From assembly GCA_016297945.1 (NCBI GenBank), contig JAEDFR010000071.1:1-12861 (forward strand): DNA of 12,861 nucleotides, in the 5' to 3' direction. How positions within the stretch are numbered: position 1 is the first letter of the stretch; each line of letters begins with the position of its first letter. This DNA comes from Lachnospiraceae bacterium. GTDB taxonomy: Bacteria; Bacillota; Clostridia; Lachnospirales; Lachnospiraceae. A program made the position numbers and the translations under genes. The notes under the pieces are model-generated. The model saw only the letters and a program-made list of their open reading frames with translations, was not told where the DNA came from and made no database searches. This document shows, piece after piece, positions 1-7,600 of this stretch.

Positions 1-127
1 AGGTGTTTTCACGACATTTCTTGCTTTTAATTATTTACAGCTTTAGAGACATAGAAAGGCTAAAAACCGAAGTACGAGGCGGCAAAGATATATCATTTCT
101 GCAAGGACGCCTTGTCCGACCAACACC
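1..127. other. Left-edge stretch with no assignable gene
   Basis: This DNA lies just beyond the stop codon of the HAD-protease fusion. A plus-strand reading frame is open from base 3 and runs on to 209, into DNA that codes for the fusion on the other strand. It has no visible ribosome binding site and may enter from outside the window. A second minus-strand frame overlaps the end of the fusion gene and ends near base 47 in a hydrophobic tail. A short CAAGG-ACG-CCTTG hairpin sits at 102-114, but no T-run follows it on either strand, so I do not call a terminator. It may be part of a dispersed intergenic repeat, but one copy cannot show that. Confidence 0.3.
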
Positions 128-1702
128 TCAGCCTGCTTTATCTTTTTTAATAAGCACAAGTCCAAACACCGCTGCAAAAACACCGCAACCAACAACACTA
201 GTCACATGAAACATCGCCTGATTAAGCTCCGGTATAACACTGACCAGATAAACAGCAATGTTAGCAGCACTGTGGAAAAGGATATTTGCCTTCAAGCTCC
301 GATATGTTTCAAACAGCCATGCCAACAAACAGCCCATAATAAATCCGTATAGAAGCTGAACAAAATTCCCATGATACGCACCAAAAATCAAAGCCGAAAT
401 CGGAATACAGAACATCATGGGATAATAGAGCCTCATTCTTCCATAAATCAGGCCTCGAAATACCAGCTCTTCTCCGACCGGCTTAATCAGACCATAAATC
501 AAAAGTCCCCATCCGATTGCAACCGAATACTGAACCCCTGCCACTTCTTTATAAGCCTGTGACGAAGTCATAATCTGAAAATAGGAGAAAAGCAGATTTA
601 AAAACAACGCCAATGTAACTCCAAGCCCCGCAATCCATACAACGTCACGAAGCAAACGCTTGTCCCTCCGCCTTTTTACAACAAGGGAAATCGGCTTTTT
701 CTTCTCCTTTTGATACAACACCAAAAAGACAACAGCACACACCAAAGTCGCAAATGCATCAAAGTAAACCGCCACCCTTGAAGAATGCGTCAAAAACCAT
801 CCTGCATAAGAACGGAATGCACCGTTTAAAGCAGTGTCAAGCAAAATCTGCAAAATAAATAAAACCGCATAGGTCAGGGCAAAATTATATACAAGAGGCA
901 TCAGTATATGAAAACTCTTTTTAAATGTCCCAACCGCATTCGTCTGCATAGCCGGCTTTTCTCCCAGGATTATTTCATACACATCATCCAGATTATCCGT
1001 GATATAGGTTGCTCCCGCTTCTTTTAATTCTCCCTCAGCCGCATATCCGTAGCTGACACCAATGCTGTCTAAAAAGAAATGCTTTGCGCCCTCAATATCA
1101 AATTTGCGGTCGCCAACCATCAGAATCTGATCAATCGGAATAATCCTTTTGGCCTTGTTTAGAACTTCCTCATGTTTCAGATCAGGTGTACCATCAGACG
1201 CCGAAGAAGTAATCTGTGGGATTTTTTCTTCCGGAACATGAAACAGCAAAGAAAGTGCTTCCCGCATGATATCAATTTTTTCCACTTTCTTTTCACTCAT
1301 ATCACTTCCGGCAACTACTTCAAAATACTGCTCAATCTCAAAATGTTTCAGAATCCGTTCTACGAAAAGCTTTGGCTTACTTGAAGCAACAGCCAGATGA
1401 ACGCCCCTATCATGCAGCGTTTTTAAAAGCTCCTTCATGCCGGGATAAAGTTCATTTTCAAAAATTCCGATTGAAGCGTAACGCTCTCTGTATTTTTTTA
1501 TTCCAAGCTCACACTGCTCATCATTCATATGATAAAAATCGTGAAAGCTGTTTCGAAGCGGCGGTCCGATAAAGCATTCTAACTTATCTAAATCCGGCTC
1601 CTCTATTTTCATTTCATGCAGTGCATACTGCACCGATTTACAAATACCCTCTTTCGGATCTGTCAACGTTCCGTCAAGGTCAAACAGGACATATTGATAC
1701 AT
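128..1702 (-). CDS. HAD-family hydrolase fused to a CPBP (CAAX/Abi-type) intramembrane protease
   Basis: The protein is 524 residues from the start chosen here. Residues 1 to about 245 form a HAD phosphatase of the phosphoglycolate phosphatase/beta-phosphoglucomutase type. It has DLDGT with nucleophile D8 and acid D10, a cap-like helical segment, motif II Ser in VASSKP (107-108), and acidic motif IV GDRKFD (D198, D202). Residues about 265-330 hold two or three membrane segments. From about 350 a multi-pass CPBP domain carries EELVFRG (E411, E412, R416), FGAYH (H444) and HSAAN (H477, N481), the usual glutamate and histidine active-site set. All key residues of both domains are present, so both halves could work; the HAD part should face the cytosol. 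An upstream ATG at 1714 adds four residues, but ATG 1702 has a better-spaced TGAGGAAAAAG. Residues 160-190 look like an insertion before motif IV. Substrates of both halves are unknown. The gene diverges from the signal peptidase gene. Confidence 0.9.
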   Translation of the reverse strand: MYQYVLFDLDGTLTDPKEGICKSVQYALHEMKIEEPDLDKLECFIGPPLRNSFHDFYHMNDEQCELGIKKYRERYASIGIFENELYPGMKELLKTLHDRGVHLAVASSKPKLFVERILKHFEIEQYFEVVAGSDMSEKKVEKIDIMREALSLLFHVPEEKIPQITSSASDGTPDLKHEEVLNKAKRIIPIDQILMVGDRKFDIEGAKHFFLDSIGVSYGYAAEGELKEAGATYITDNLDDVYEIILGEKPAMQTNAVGTFKKSFHILMPLVYNFALTYAVLFILQILLDTALNGAFRSYAGWFLTHSSRVAVYFDAFATLVCAVVFLVLYQKEKKKPISLVVKRRRDKRLLRDVVWIAGLGVTLALFLNLLFSYFQIMTSSQAYKEVAGVQYSVAIGWGLLIYGLIKPVGEELVFRGLIYGRMRLYYPMMFCIPISALIFGAYHGNFVQLLYGFIMGCLLAWLFETYRSLKANILFHSAANIAVYLVSVIPELNQAMFHVTSVVGCGVFAAVFGLVLIKKDKAG

Positions 1703-1723
1703 CTTTTTCCTCATTTCTTAAAG

Positions 1724-1752
1724 TTGTATATCTTATTAATTAAATGTATAAT
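1724..1752 (+). promoter_or_regulatory. Candidate sigma-A promoter for the signal peptidase gene
   Basis: A perfect -10 TATAAT (1747-1752) lies 17 bases after TTGTAT (1724-1729), which matches only the first half of the -35 consensus. The predicted transcript starts near 1759 and leaves about a 100-base leader with a TGTTGC-TTG-GCAACA hairpin (1794-1808). The strength of the -10 box makes this the best candidate for the gene starting at 1861. Confidence 0.55.
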
Positions 1753-1753
1753 C

Positions 1754-1784
1754 ATTGTAGGATGGGTTTGCACACTTTTAACAA
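1754..1784 (-). promoter_or_regulatory. Candidate promoter for the HAD-protease gene
   Basis: On the minus strand a -10 like TACAAT (1754-1759) is preceded by TTGTTA (1779-1784) with a long 19-base spacer, or by TGTTAA at 18 bases. It overlaps the plus-strand promoter, so both could not be bound by polymerase at once. The spacing is not ideal, so this is tentative. Confidence 0.3.
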
Positions 1785-1860
1785 TCGGTTGAATGTTGCT
1801 TGGCAACAAAGCAATGCGTTGCATACACAAGAATAACATAAATGGAGCAAAATTGAAAAC

Positions 1861-2613
1861 ATGAAAGAGTTTATGACTGAAGGAAACGAAGAAGATTCTT
1901 CCATTGAATATATTATCATAGAAAACGGTGAAGAAAAAATGGTTGAAAACGAAGACATCATTGAATCTGCATCACGAAAAGACACCCAAAAAAATGATAC
2001 TGAAAAAATAGACATCAAAAAATCCCAAAAAAGGAAATTCCAAAAGGAAACTACCAACCAAAAAATAGCCAGCCAGAAAATATCCAAAGAATTAGTCAAA
2101 GAAATAATGGAATATGTATTGATTTTTCTGATTGCGCTGATCGTCATGCTATTATTAAACAATTTTATTATTATCAATGCCCGTATTCCTTCCGCATCCA
2201 TGGAAGATACCGTTATGACCGGCGACCGTCTGATTGGCAATCGTCTGGCTTATAAAAATGATATTCCACAACGTTTTGATGTTATTATTTTCAAATTTCC
2301 GGACAATGAAGCAGAGTTATACATCAAGCGAATCATTGGTCTCCCCGGAGAAACCGTAACCATTACCGGCGGAAAAGTATATATCAACGACAGTACAACT
2401 CCGTTGGATGATTCTTTTACCAAAGAAATCCCCGCCACAACCAGCTTCGGGCCGTATTATGTTCCTTCAAACAGCTACTTTGTCATGGGTGATAATCGAA
2501 ACAACTCCTATGATTCCCGTTATTGGAGCCATACTTTTGTAAAAAGCGAGCAGATACTCGGAAAGGCTATGTTCCGCTATTATCCTTTCAATAAAATCAG
2601 TAAAGTGGATTAA
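1861..2613 (+). CDS. lepB: Type I signal peptidase with a long charged N-terminal extension
   Basis: This 250-residue serine-lysine protease should cleave signal peptides from exported preproteins at the outer face of the membrane. One membrane segment spans about residues 85-106. Box B follows as IPSASM, with catalytic serine S113; the general-base lysine is K156 in YIKRIIGLPGE. The MGDNRNNSYDSR box (209-220) and the C-terminal GKAMFRYYP complete the S26 family signature. Firmicute enzymes are often about 170-190 residues. Here roughly 80 residues precede the membrane anchor, acidic up to about 36 and then rich in Lys and Gln, and should lie in the cytosol. GGAG lies 13 bases before ATG 1861, which is rather far; ATG 1873 is an alternative start that would keep nearly all of the extension. 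No terminator follows: the thiT promoter begins 10 bases after the stop. Confidence 0.95.
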   Translation: MKEFMTEGNEEDSSIEYIIIENGEEKMVENEDIIESASRKDTQKNDTEKIDIKKSQKRKFQKETTNQKIASQKISKELVKEIMEYVLIFLIALIVMLLLNNFIIINARIPSASMEDTVMTGDRLIGNRLAYKNDIPQRFDVIIFKFPDNEAELYIKRIIGLPGETVTITGGKVYINDSTTPLDDSFTKEIPATTSFGPYYVPSNSYFVMGDNRNNSYDSRYWSHTFVKSEQILGKAMFRYYPFNKISKVD

Positions 2614-2622
2614 CTTAACCAT

Positions 2623-2650
2623 TGACAAACATTACCAAAACCTTTATAGT
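2623..2650 (+). promoter_or_regulatory. Sigma-A promoter of the thiT transcript
   Basis: A perfect -35 TTGACA (2623-2628) is followed after 16 bases by TATAGT (2645-2650), which matches the -10 consensus at five of six positions. An overlapping TAGTAT two bases on would give 18-base spacing. Transcription should start near 2657, about 15 bases before the TPP aptamer. Confidence 0.8.
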
Positions 2651-2671
2651 ATAAACGTACAAATAAATTTT

Positions 2672-2755
2672 TGCTAGGGGAGCCCACCGGCTGAGATTGT
2701 GATATATTCACTAACCCTCACTACTTGAACCGGATAATACCGGCGTAAGGAAGCA
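2672..2755 (+). ncRNA. TPP (THI-box) riboswitch aptamer
   Basis: The RNA has the conserved THI-box landmarks in order. P1 is TGCT (2672-2675) with AGCA (2752-2755). The GGGGAGCC strand of P2/P3 is followed by GGCTGAGA (2689-2696), which includes the pyrimidine-sensing CTGAGA loop. AACCC closes P2 (2713-2717). The pyrophosphate-sensing arm is ACCGGATAATACCGGCGTAAGGAA (2729-2752, shown here as landmarks ACCGG, ATAATA and CCGGCGTAAGG). P3 is very short. By family knowledge it binds thiamine pyrophosphate and shuts off the downstream gene, here a thiamine transporter. Confidence 0.95.
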
Positions 2756-2828
2756 GTTTTAAGTAAAATACGGACGACTTAAAACGCCATCACTCCCCTC
2801 CTAAGCAATTTACCAAGGAGGTTTTTTT
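2756..2828 (+). promoter_or_regulatory. Riboswitch expression platform with sequestered ribosome binding site
   Basis: Right after P1, GTTTTAAGT (2756-2764) pairs perfectly with ACTTAAAAC (2777-2785). Then CCTCCT (2797-2802) can pair with the ribosome binding site AGGAGG (2816-2821), which is followed by seven T (2822-2828) and the ATG. The overlapping CTCCCCT (2793-2799) is also the exact complement of AGGGGAG (2676-2682) in the 5' side of the aptamer. My inference: without TPP the aptamer strand captures CTCCCCT and frees the site; with TPP the folded aptamer releases it and CCTCCT blocks translation. The T-run also allows premature termination as an alternative. Confidence 0.65.
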
Positions 2829-3395
2829 ATGTCCAGAAACTCAAAAACACGTATTCTTGTGGAAGGAGCCATGCTGATTGCTCTTGCAACGGTTCTTTCC
2901 TACCTAAAGATCTTTGAAATGCCATTTGGCGGATCCATCACCTTAGAGATGCTCCCCTTAGTCATCATGGGTCTTCGAAGAGGTCCCAAATGGGGTTGTC
3001 TGACAGGTTTTGTTCATGGTCTTTTGCAGATGATCATCGGTTTTTCCAATGTTATGTACTGTGCAACTCTGATTTCTCAGATTGGCTGTATTTTATTGGA
3101 TTACCTGTTAGCATTTTCGACATTGGGACTGGCACCGCTTTTTGCATCCCTTTTGAAAAACAATAAAAAGGTTGGTTTTATTGCAGGTTCCATCTGTGTA
3201 TGTATCTTAAGATTTTTATGCAGTTTCCTCTCAGGCTGGCTTCTTTGGGGCAGCTACGCACCCGAAGGAATGAACGCAGCATACTACAGCCTTGTTTATA
3301 ACGGAGCATACATGCTACCCGATACTATTATTTTAGCTGTTGTCGTTGCTATCCTTGCTTATACTGTTCCCAAATTATTCTGGGCAGAAGAATAA
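2829..3395 (+). CDS. thiT: ThiT, thiamine-binding S component of an ECF transporter
   Basis: This 188-residue, very hydrophobic protein should have about six membrane helices and capture thiamine for a group II energy-coupling factor transporter. Its partners EcfA/A'/T are shared among S components and are not in this window. The N-terminus (RILVEGAMLIALATVLS), the LRRGPKWG loop (49-56) and the C-terminal region around W140, Y153 and N158 fit ThiT. In an alignment recalled from the Lactococcus protein, W140, Y153 and N158 correspond to thiamine contacts; the contact Glu is Asp here (D91) and a contact His is Ser (S132). Start ATG 2829 has AAGGAGG seven bases upstream. The TPP riboswitch in front gives independent support. 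The gene is monocistronic, with its own promoter and terminator. Confidence 0.92.
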   Translation: MSRNSKTRILVEGAMLIALATVLSYLKIFEMPFGGSITLEMLPLVIMGLRRGPKWGCLTGFVHGLLQMIIGFSNVMYCATLISQIGCILLDYLLAFSTLGLAPLFASLLKNNKKVGFIAGSICVCILRFLCSFLSGWLLWGSYAPEGMNAAYYSLVYNGAYMLPDTIILAVVVAILAYTVPKLFWAEE

Positions 3396-3433
3396 GTAGC
3401 ATGAACGAATAAAAATAATAACCGGTTTCAATG

Positions 3434-3472
3434 AAAGTGAGTGGTAAAAGTATTTTTGCCACTCGCTTTTTC
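3434..3472 (+). terminator. Intrinsic terminator of thiT
   Basis: A 13-pair stem with two G-U pairs, GTGAGTGGTAAAA (3437-3449) against TTTTGCCACTCGC (3454-3466), closes a four-base loop. It is followed by TTTTT (3467-3471) and flanked by A-rich DNA on the left. It lies about 40 bases after the thiT stop codon. Confidence 0.88.
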
Positions 3473-3484
3473 TTATGATAAAAT
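3456..3484 (+). promoter_or_regulatory. Possible promoter for the glycosyltransferase gene
   Basis: TTGCCA (3456-3461) and TAAAAT (3479-3484) are 17 bases apart and sit just before the gene at 3514. The -35 box would lie inside the 3' side of the thiT terminator stem. TATGAT (3474-3479) is a second -10-like string without a matching -35. Since a strong terminator precedes the gene, it needs a promoter here, but the boxes are modest. Confidence 0.35.
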
Positions 3485-3513
3485 AGAAAAAAACGTAATA
3501 AGGGGGTTTTTCT

Positions 3514-4524
3514 ATGATTTCTGTCAGTTTATGTATGATTGTTAAAAATGAGGAACAGGTTTTGTCCCGTTGCTTGAATTCCATTGCTGATTTAATGGAT
3601 GAAATTATCATTGTAGATACAGGCTCCACAGACCGGACCAAAGAAATTGCAGCACGTTACACCGACCGCATCTATGATTTTCCCTGGAATGGAAGTTTTA
3701 GTGATGCACGTAACTTCTCTTTTTCAAAAGCCACCAAGGATTACATATACTGTGCCGATGCTGATGAAGTGCTTGATGATGAAAATCATCAGAAATTTCT
3801 TATGTTAAAAAAAGGATTACTTCCGGAAATCGATATCGTTCAGATGTATTATGATAATCAGCTTTCTTATAATACCATTTATAATTATGACAAAGAGCTT
3901 CGTCCCAAATTGTATCGGAGACTTCGACATTTCGTCTGGGAAAGTGCGATTCACGAAGCAGTCCGCTTAGATCCATTAATTTATGATAGTGACATCGTGA
4001 TTACCCACCGTCCTACCTGCAATCATAAAGGCCGTGATCTGGCTGCGTTTGAAAGGCTTTGCAAAGACGATGTCAGATTAAACAAGAGACTGCATAACCT
4101 GTATGCAAAAGAATTGATGATTGCCGGCGAACCGGAAGATTTTCGGTCTGCCTATCCCGCGTTTGCAAAATCCATTGTTGATCCTGATCGGACACCGGAT
4201 GAGATTTTGGAAGCATGTTGTATTTGCACCAAGGCCAGTCTGATTTCTAAAAACTTTTTGGAGTTTTTTAAGTATACGACCAAAGCCATGGCAATCGGCG
4301 GTTGTAGCGAAATCTGTTGTTGTCTGGCAGAATATTATAAAAATATTGAACAAAACACTCCGGAAGCCGCACTTTGGTATTACAATGCAGCATTCGAAAC
4401 CGAAAGTATTTTAGATTTAAAATGTCACACCAGCATACCTTTAAATGCCTTAATTGACATTTGCACCCAAAACGGCGATTTGGAAGAAGCTGAACACTAT
4501 CAGCAGATGTTGGCTTCTGAATAA
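3514..4524 (+). CDS. GT2 family glycosyltransferase with helical, probably TPR-like, C-terminal half
   Basis: This 336-residue protein starts with a GT-A fold typical of glycosyltransferase family 2. Its marks are SLCMIVKNEE (5-14), the nucleotide-binding EIIIVDTGSTDRT (30-42), FSDARNFS (62-69) and the metal-binding ADADE (81-85). The following WESAIHE region (142-148) resembles the acceptor-side segment of SunS-like and TPR-type GT2 enzymes. Residues about 175-336 are almost all helical and repeat small-residue/aromatic patterns as in TPR hairpins. No membrane segment or signal peptide is visible, so it should act in the cytosol on a nucleotide-sugar donor. The acceptor is unknown; protein or peptide glycosylation is a guess from the SunS-like look. 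Start ATG 3514 has AGGGGG seven bases upstream. It stands alone, after a terminator and facing addA. Confidence 0.88.
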   Translation: MISVSLCMIVKNEEQVLSRCLNSIADLMDEIIIVDTGSTDRTKEIAARYTDRIYDFPWNGSFSDARNFSFSKATKDYIYCADADEVLDDENHQKFLMLKKGLLPEIDIVQMYYDNQLSYNTIYNYDKELRPKLYRRLRHFVWESAIHEAVRLDPLIYDSDIVITHRPTCNHKGRDLAAFERLCKDDVRLNKRLHNLYAKELMIAGEPEDFRSAYPAFAKSIVDPDRTPDEILEACCICTKASLISKNFLEFFKYTTKAMAIGGCSEICCCLAEYYKNIEQNTPEAALWYYNAAFETESILDLKCHTSIPLNALIDICTQNGDLEEAEHYQQMLASE

Positions 4525-4549
4525 TTGAGTTTCGTCTCGAATTATAATT

Positions 4550-4610
4550 AATGCCCGGTTTCAAAACTCAGACTTCGTCTTCAGACAGTTGAAACCGGGC
4601 ATTCCTTTTT
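4550..4610. terminator. Shared terminator between convergent glycosyltransferase and addA
   Basis: A 15-bp perfect stem (4550-4564 with 4589-4603; core GCCCGGTTTC) encloses a 24-base loop that contains a smaller AGAC-TTC-GTCT hairpin. CCTTTTT follows on the plus strand. On the minus strand the stem is followed by a weaker TA-rich tail. It lies 25 bases after the glycosyltransferase stop and 20 bases after the addA stop, so it probably serves both, better for the plus strand. Confidence 0.85.
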
Positions 4611-4623
4611 GTTCGCAATGTCT

Positions 4624-7600
4624 CTAAGAAAGGCTTAATACATCAGAAAAGAAAAAGGAATAAATTTTCACACCTGCCACTTTTTTCTCCGTAATCCGCT
4701 CCAATGCCTCTTTATAGTAATCCATCTGAACCCGGTATCGGTTAATCAGCTCCTCTCTTTTTTCTACCCTGTCTGTTTTGTAGTCAACCAGGTAGATTTT
4801 CCCGTCTTCTTCATAAAAAGCATCAATAATACCCTGTATCAACATAGTTTCATCATCCGGAAATTTCTCATCCACACGTTTTGCCGGTATTTCCATAACG
4901 AATGGCTGTTCTTTGAATAACAATTGTTTTTCACTTGCCGCCATCATTTTTTTAGCTAAATCACTGCAAAGAAATGCTATTATTTTTCTATCATCAACCA
5001 AACCCAGATCTCTTTCAGATATCAATTTCGCCTCAATTATGCGTTTTTTCTCATTTATTAAATTTTCATTTAACTTTTCGTGTGAACACTGTGCAAAGGA
5101 TTGAAAATCCAAAAGTTCCATCAATCTGTGATAAGCAGTTCCTCTGGCAGCTCCCAGTACCTTTACCTCTTCTTTCATGAATTCCGGAACAATCTGTGTT
5201 TTTTTCTCTGTATCAAACACCACCATGGTCTGTTCATCTTCATGCAAAGCAGCATGCTTTAATTCTGAGACACTGGTCTTATTATACAGTCCTTCCAGTT
5301 CCGGATGCGGATAGGCGGCATGAAGCACCTGTGAAAGCTCCCGGCTCTTTGTCTCATCCGCTGCTTCCAGAGTTTTTAGGAAAACTTCTTTTTTCATTCT
5401 GTCTTCCAAAAACTGTCGTGCCTGACTCAACTGCAAATCATCTTCATGAAAAAGGGAAACCTCAAACAGTTTCTCGGGCTGATCACGGTACAAAGCCATT
5501 ACATAAAAAAGCAATTTCAAATAATGATTGCATTCCAAAATCAGCTGTCCATCCAGCTTGCGGTCCGATATTTTTTTATGACTTACATCTCCAACCATCT
5601 GGACACAGGCTTCCAAGGTCTTTTCATAATCGGAAACCGTGCCGGTTAAAATACATTTTTCCTTTGCCCTGGTAAGCGCAACATAAAGGACGCGCAGTTC
5701 CTCTCCCATACTGTCAACCAGCTGCTGTCTGGCAATCCATTTTTGCTTAATGGTATTTCTCCGGAATTTTTCCTGATAATTGCGATATTCTATTCCAATG
5801 CCCAAATCTGTGTGTAGCAAAAGAGAGCCGTTAATATCTCTACGGTTAAAGCGTTTTGCCAATCCCGATACAAAACACACCGGAAATTCCAAACCTTTCG
5901 ACTTATGAATCGTCATGATACGAACTGCATTGGCATGATCCTCTCCACCATTCCCATAGTCGATTTCATATTTTTCCAACTGCTTCATATATTGCAAAAA
6001 GCCAAATAAGCCATGCATCCGGCTCTGTTCATAGGTCTTTGCCTGCGTAAGAAGCATTTCAACGGTCTCGTGCCGGCTATCACCTGCCGGAAGGGCAGAA
6101 ACGTAATCAAGATAACGATGTTTTCTGATAAATGTGTATAAAAAATCATGCACCGTTTCTGTTTTTGCAAGCATACGCATCCTTGTAAGTTCATCAAGAA
6201 ACGCCCTTGCCTTTTCGTTGTCACAGCGTTTCACTTTCTCATAAAAGGGCAGTTCTTTTTCATCTTCCGAACGAATCAGCGCAATTTCTGCCAGCTCGTC
6301 GTCGCTAAATCCATACAGAGGAGATTTTAAAACTGCTGCCAGCGGAATATCCCGGTAAGGATTGACACATATTTCCAGATATTGCAGTAAAACCCGGATT
6401 TCCACTGCGGAAAAATAACCGGTCTTACTCGGGACAACCGTCGGAATCCCTTCTCTCTTTAAAACTTCCTGCAGTTTATTTTCCAAGGTCCCTATGGAAC
6501 GGGTTAATATGACAATGTCGTCATATTGCATCGGACGCAGTGCTCCGCTTTCTTTATCTGTTACCCGCGTCTCTTTCATCAGGTGTTTTATCCGCTGCGC
6601 AATCATGACAGCCTCGCCCTCAGCTGCCTTCATCTCAGCTTTCTCGCCATTTTCGCCGTTTTGTTCGAATAGCAAAAGTTCCGCACGATAAGCATCCGTT
6701 TTTTCCTCATCCTCCGGATAAGCCGCACCCGGATACAAAGCCGCAGCTTCATCATATTCCACGCCTCCCACATCCTGATGCATGAGAGGATAAAAAACAT
6801 CATTTACCAGTGAGATCACCGTCTGTCTGCTTCTGAAATTTTGTTTTAAATCAATTCTGGCACAGCCGGACACCGCATTTTCACCGTAACGGCTGTACTT
6901 TTCCATAAAAATCTCCGGTCTTGCCATACGGAAACGGTAAATACTCTGTTTCATATCACCAACCATAAAACGATTGGGGATTTCATCCCGTTCACGGGAT
7001 ACAACGGAAAGAAGCAATTCCTGTACATCATTGCTATCCTGATATTCATCAACCATAACAGCCTCAAAATAGTTTTGATACCAAAGCGCTGTCTTGGTCG
7101 GCTTTTTCTCATCATCAACTAAAATCTGAAGCGCAAAATGCTCCATGTCCGAAAAGTCAATGATATTTTCCTTTCGTTTATCTATTGCAAACTGCTCGAT
7201 AAAAGATAAGGTCAGTCTGATTAACGGCTTTAACAACTCTCCCGCCTTTTGCATGTCCGCAAAAAGATCCTGACCGGATTCATAAAAGAAATTTTCCTGC
7301 ATCTTTTTGAGTCGGTCTTTTATTGTTGTACGGAGTGCCTGTACCTGATTTTTGACATCATCGTCACAACTGTCCTTTTTTGCGGCAGGAAGTCTTAAAA
7401 ATTCCATTGCATTGATGCGTTGAAATAAACCTTCATAGTCTACAGCCTCAGCAACCTCAAAAAGCAATTGAGATTCTTTTTTCAAAACCGGCAGATAAGC
7501 CTCCGGACCACCGCCACTCTCGCACAAAGAAAGCATATCATCATAATAACCAAGCAGGCCTTTGATTTCCAAACGAACTTCTTTTAACATAGCCTGAAAA

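Noticed and set aside
60..114. Terminator for the HAD-protease gene
   Set aside because: The short hairpins here are not followed by a T-run on the minus strand.
1752..2240. 162-codon minus-strand open frame
   Set aside because: Antisense to the signal peptidase gene, Ser/Phe-rich shadow of AT-rich coding DNA.
5196..5675. 159-codon plus-strand open frame
   Set aside because: It lies fully inside addA on the opposite strand, has no ribosome binding site, and the addA reading has all helicase and nuclease motifs.
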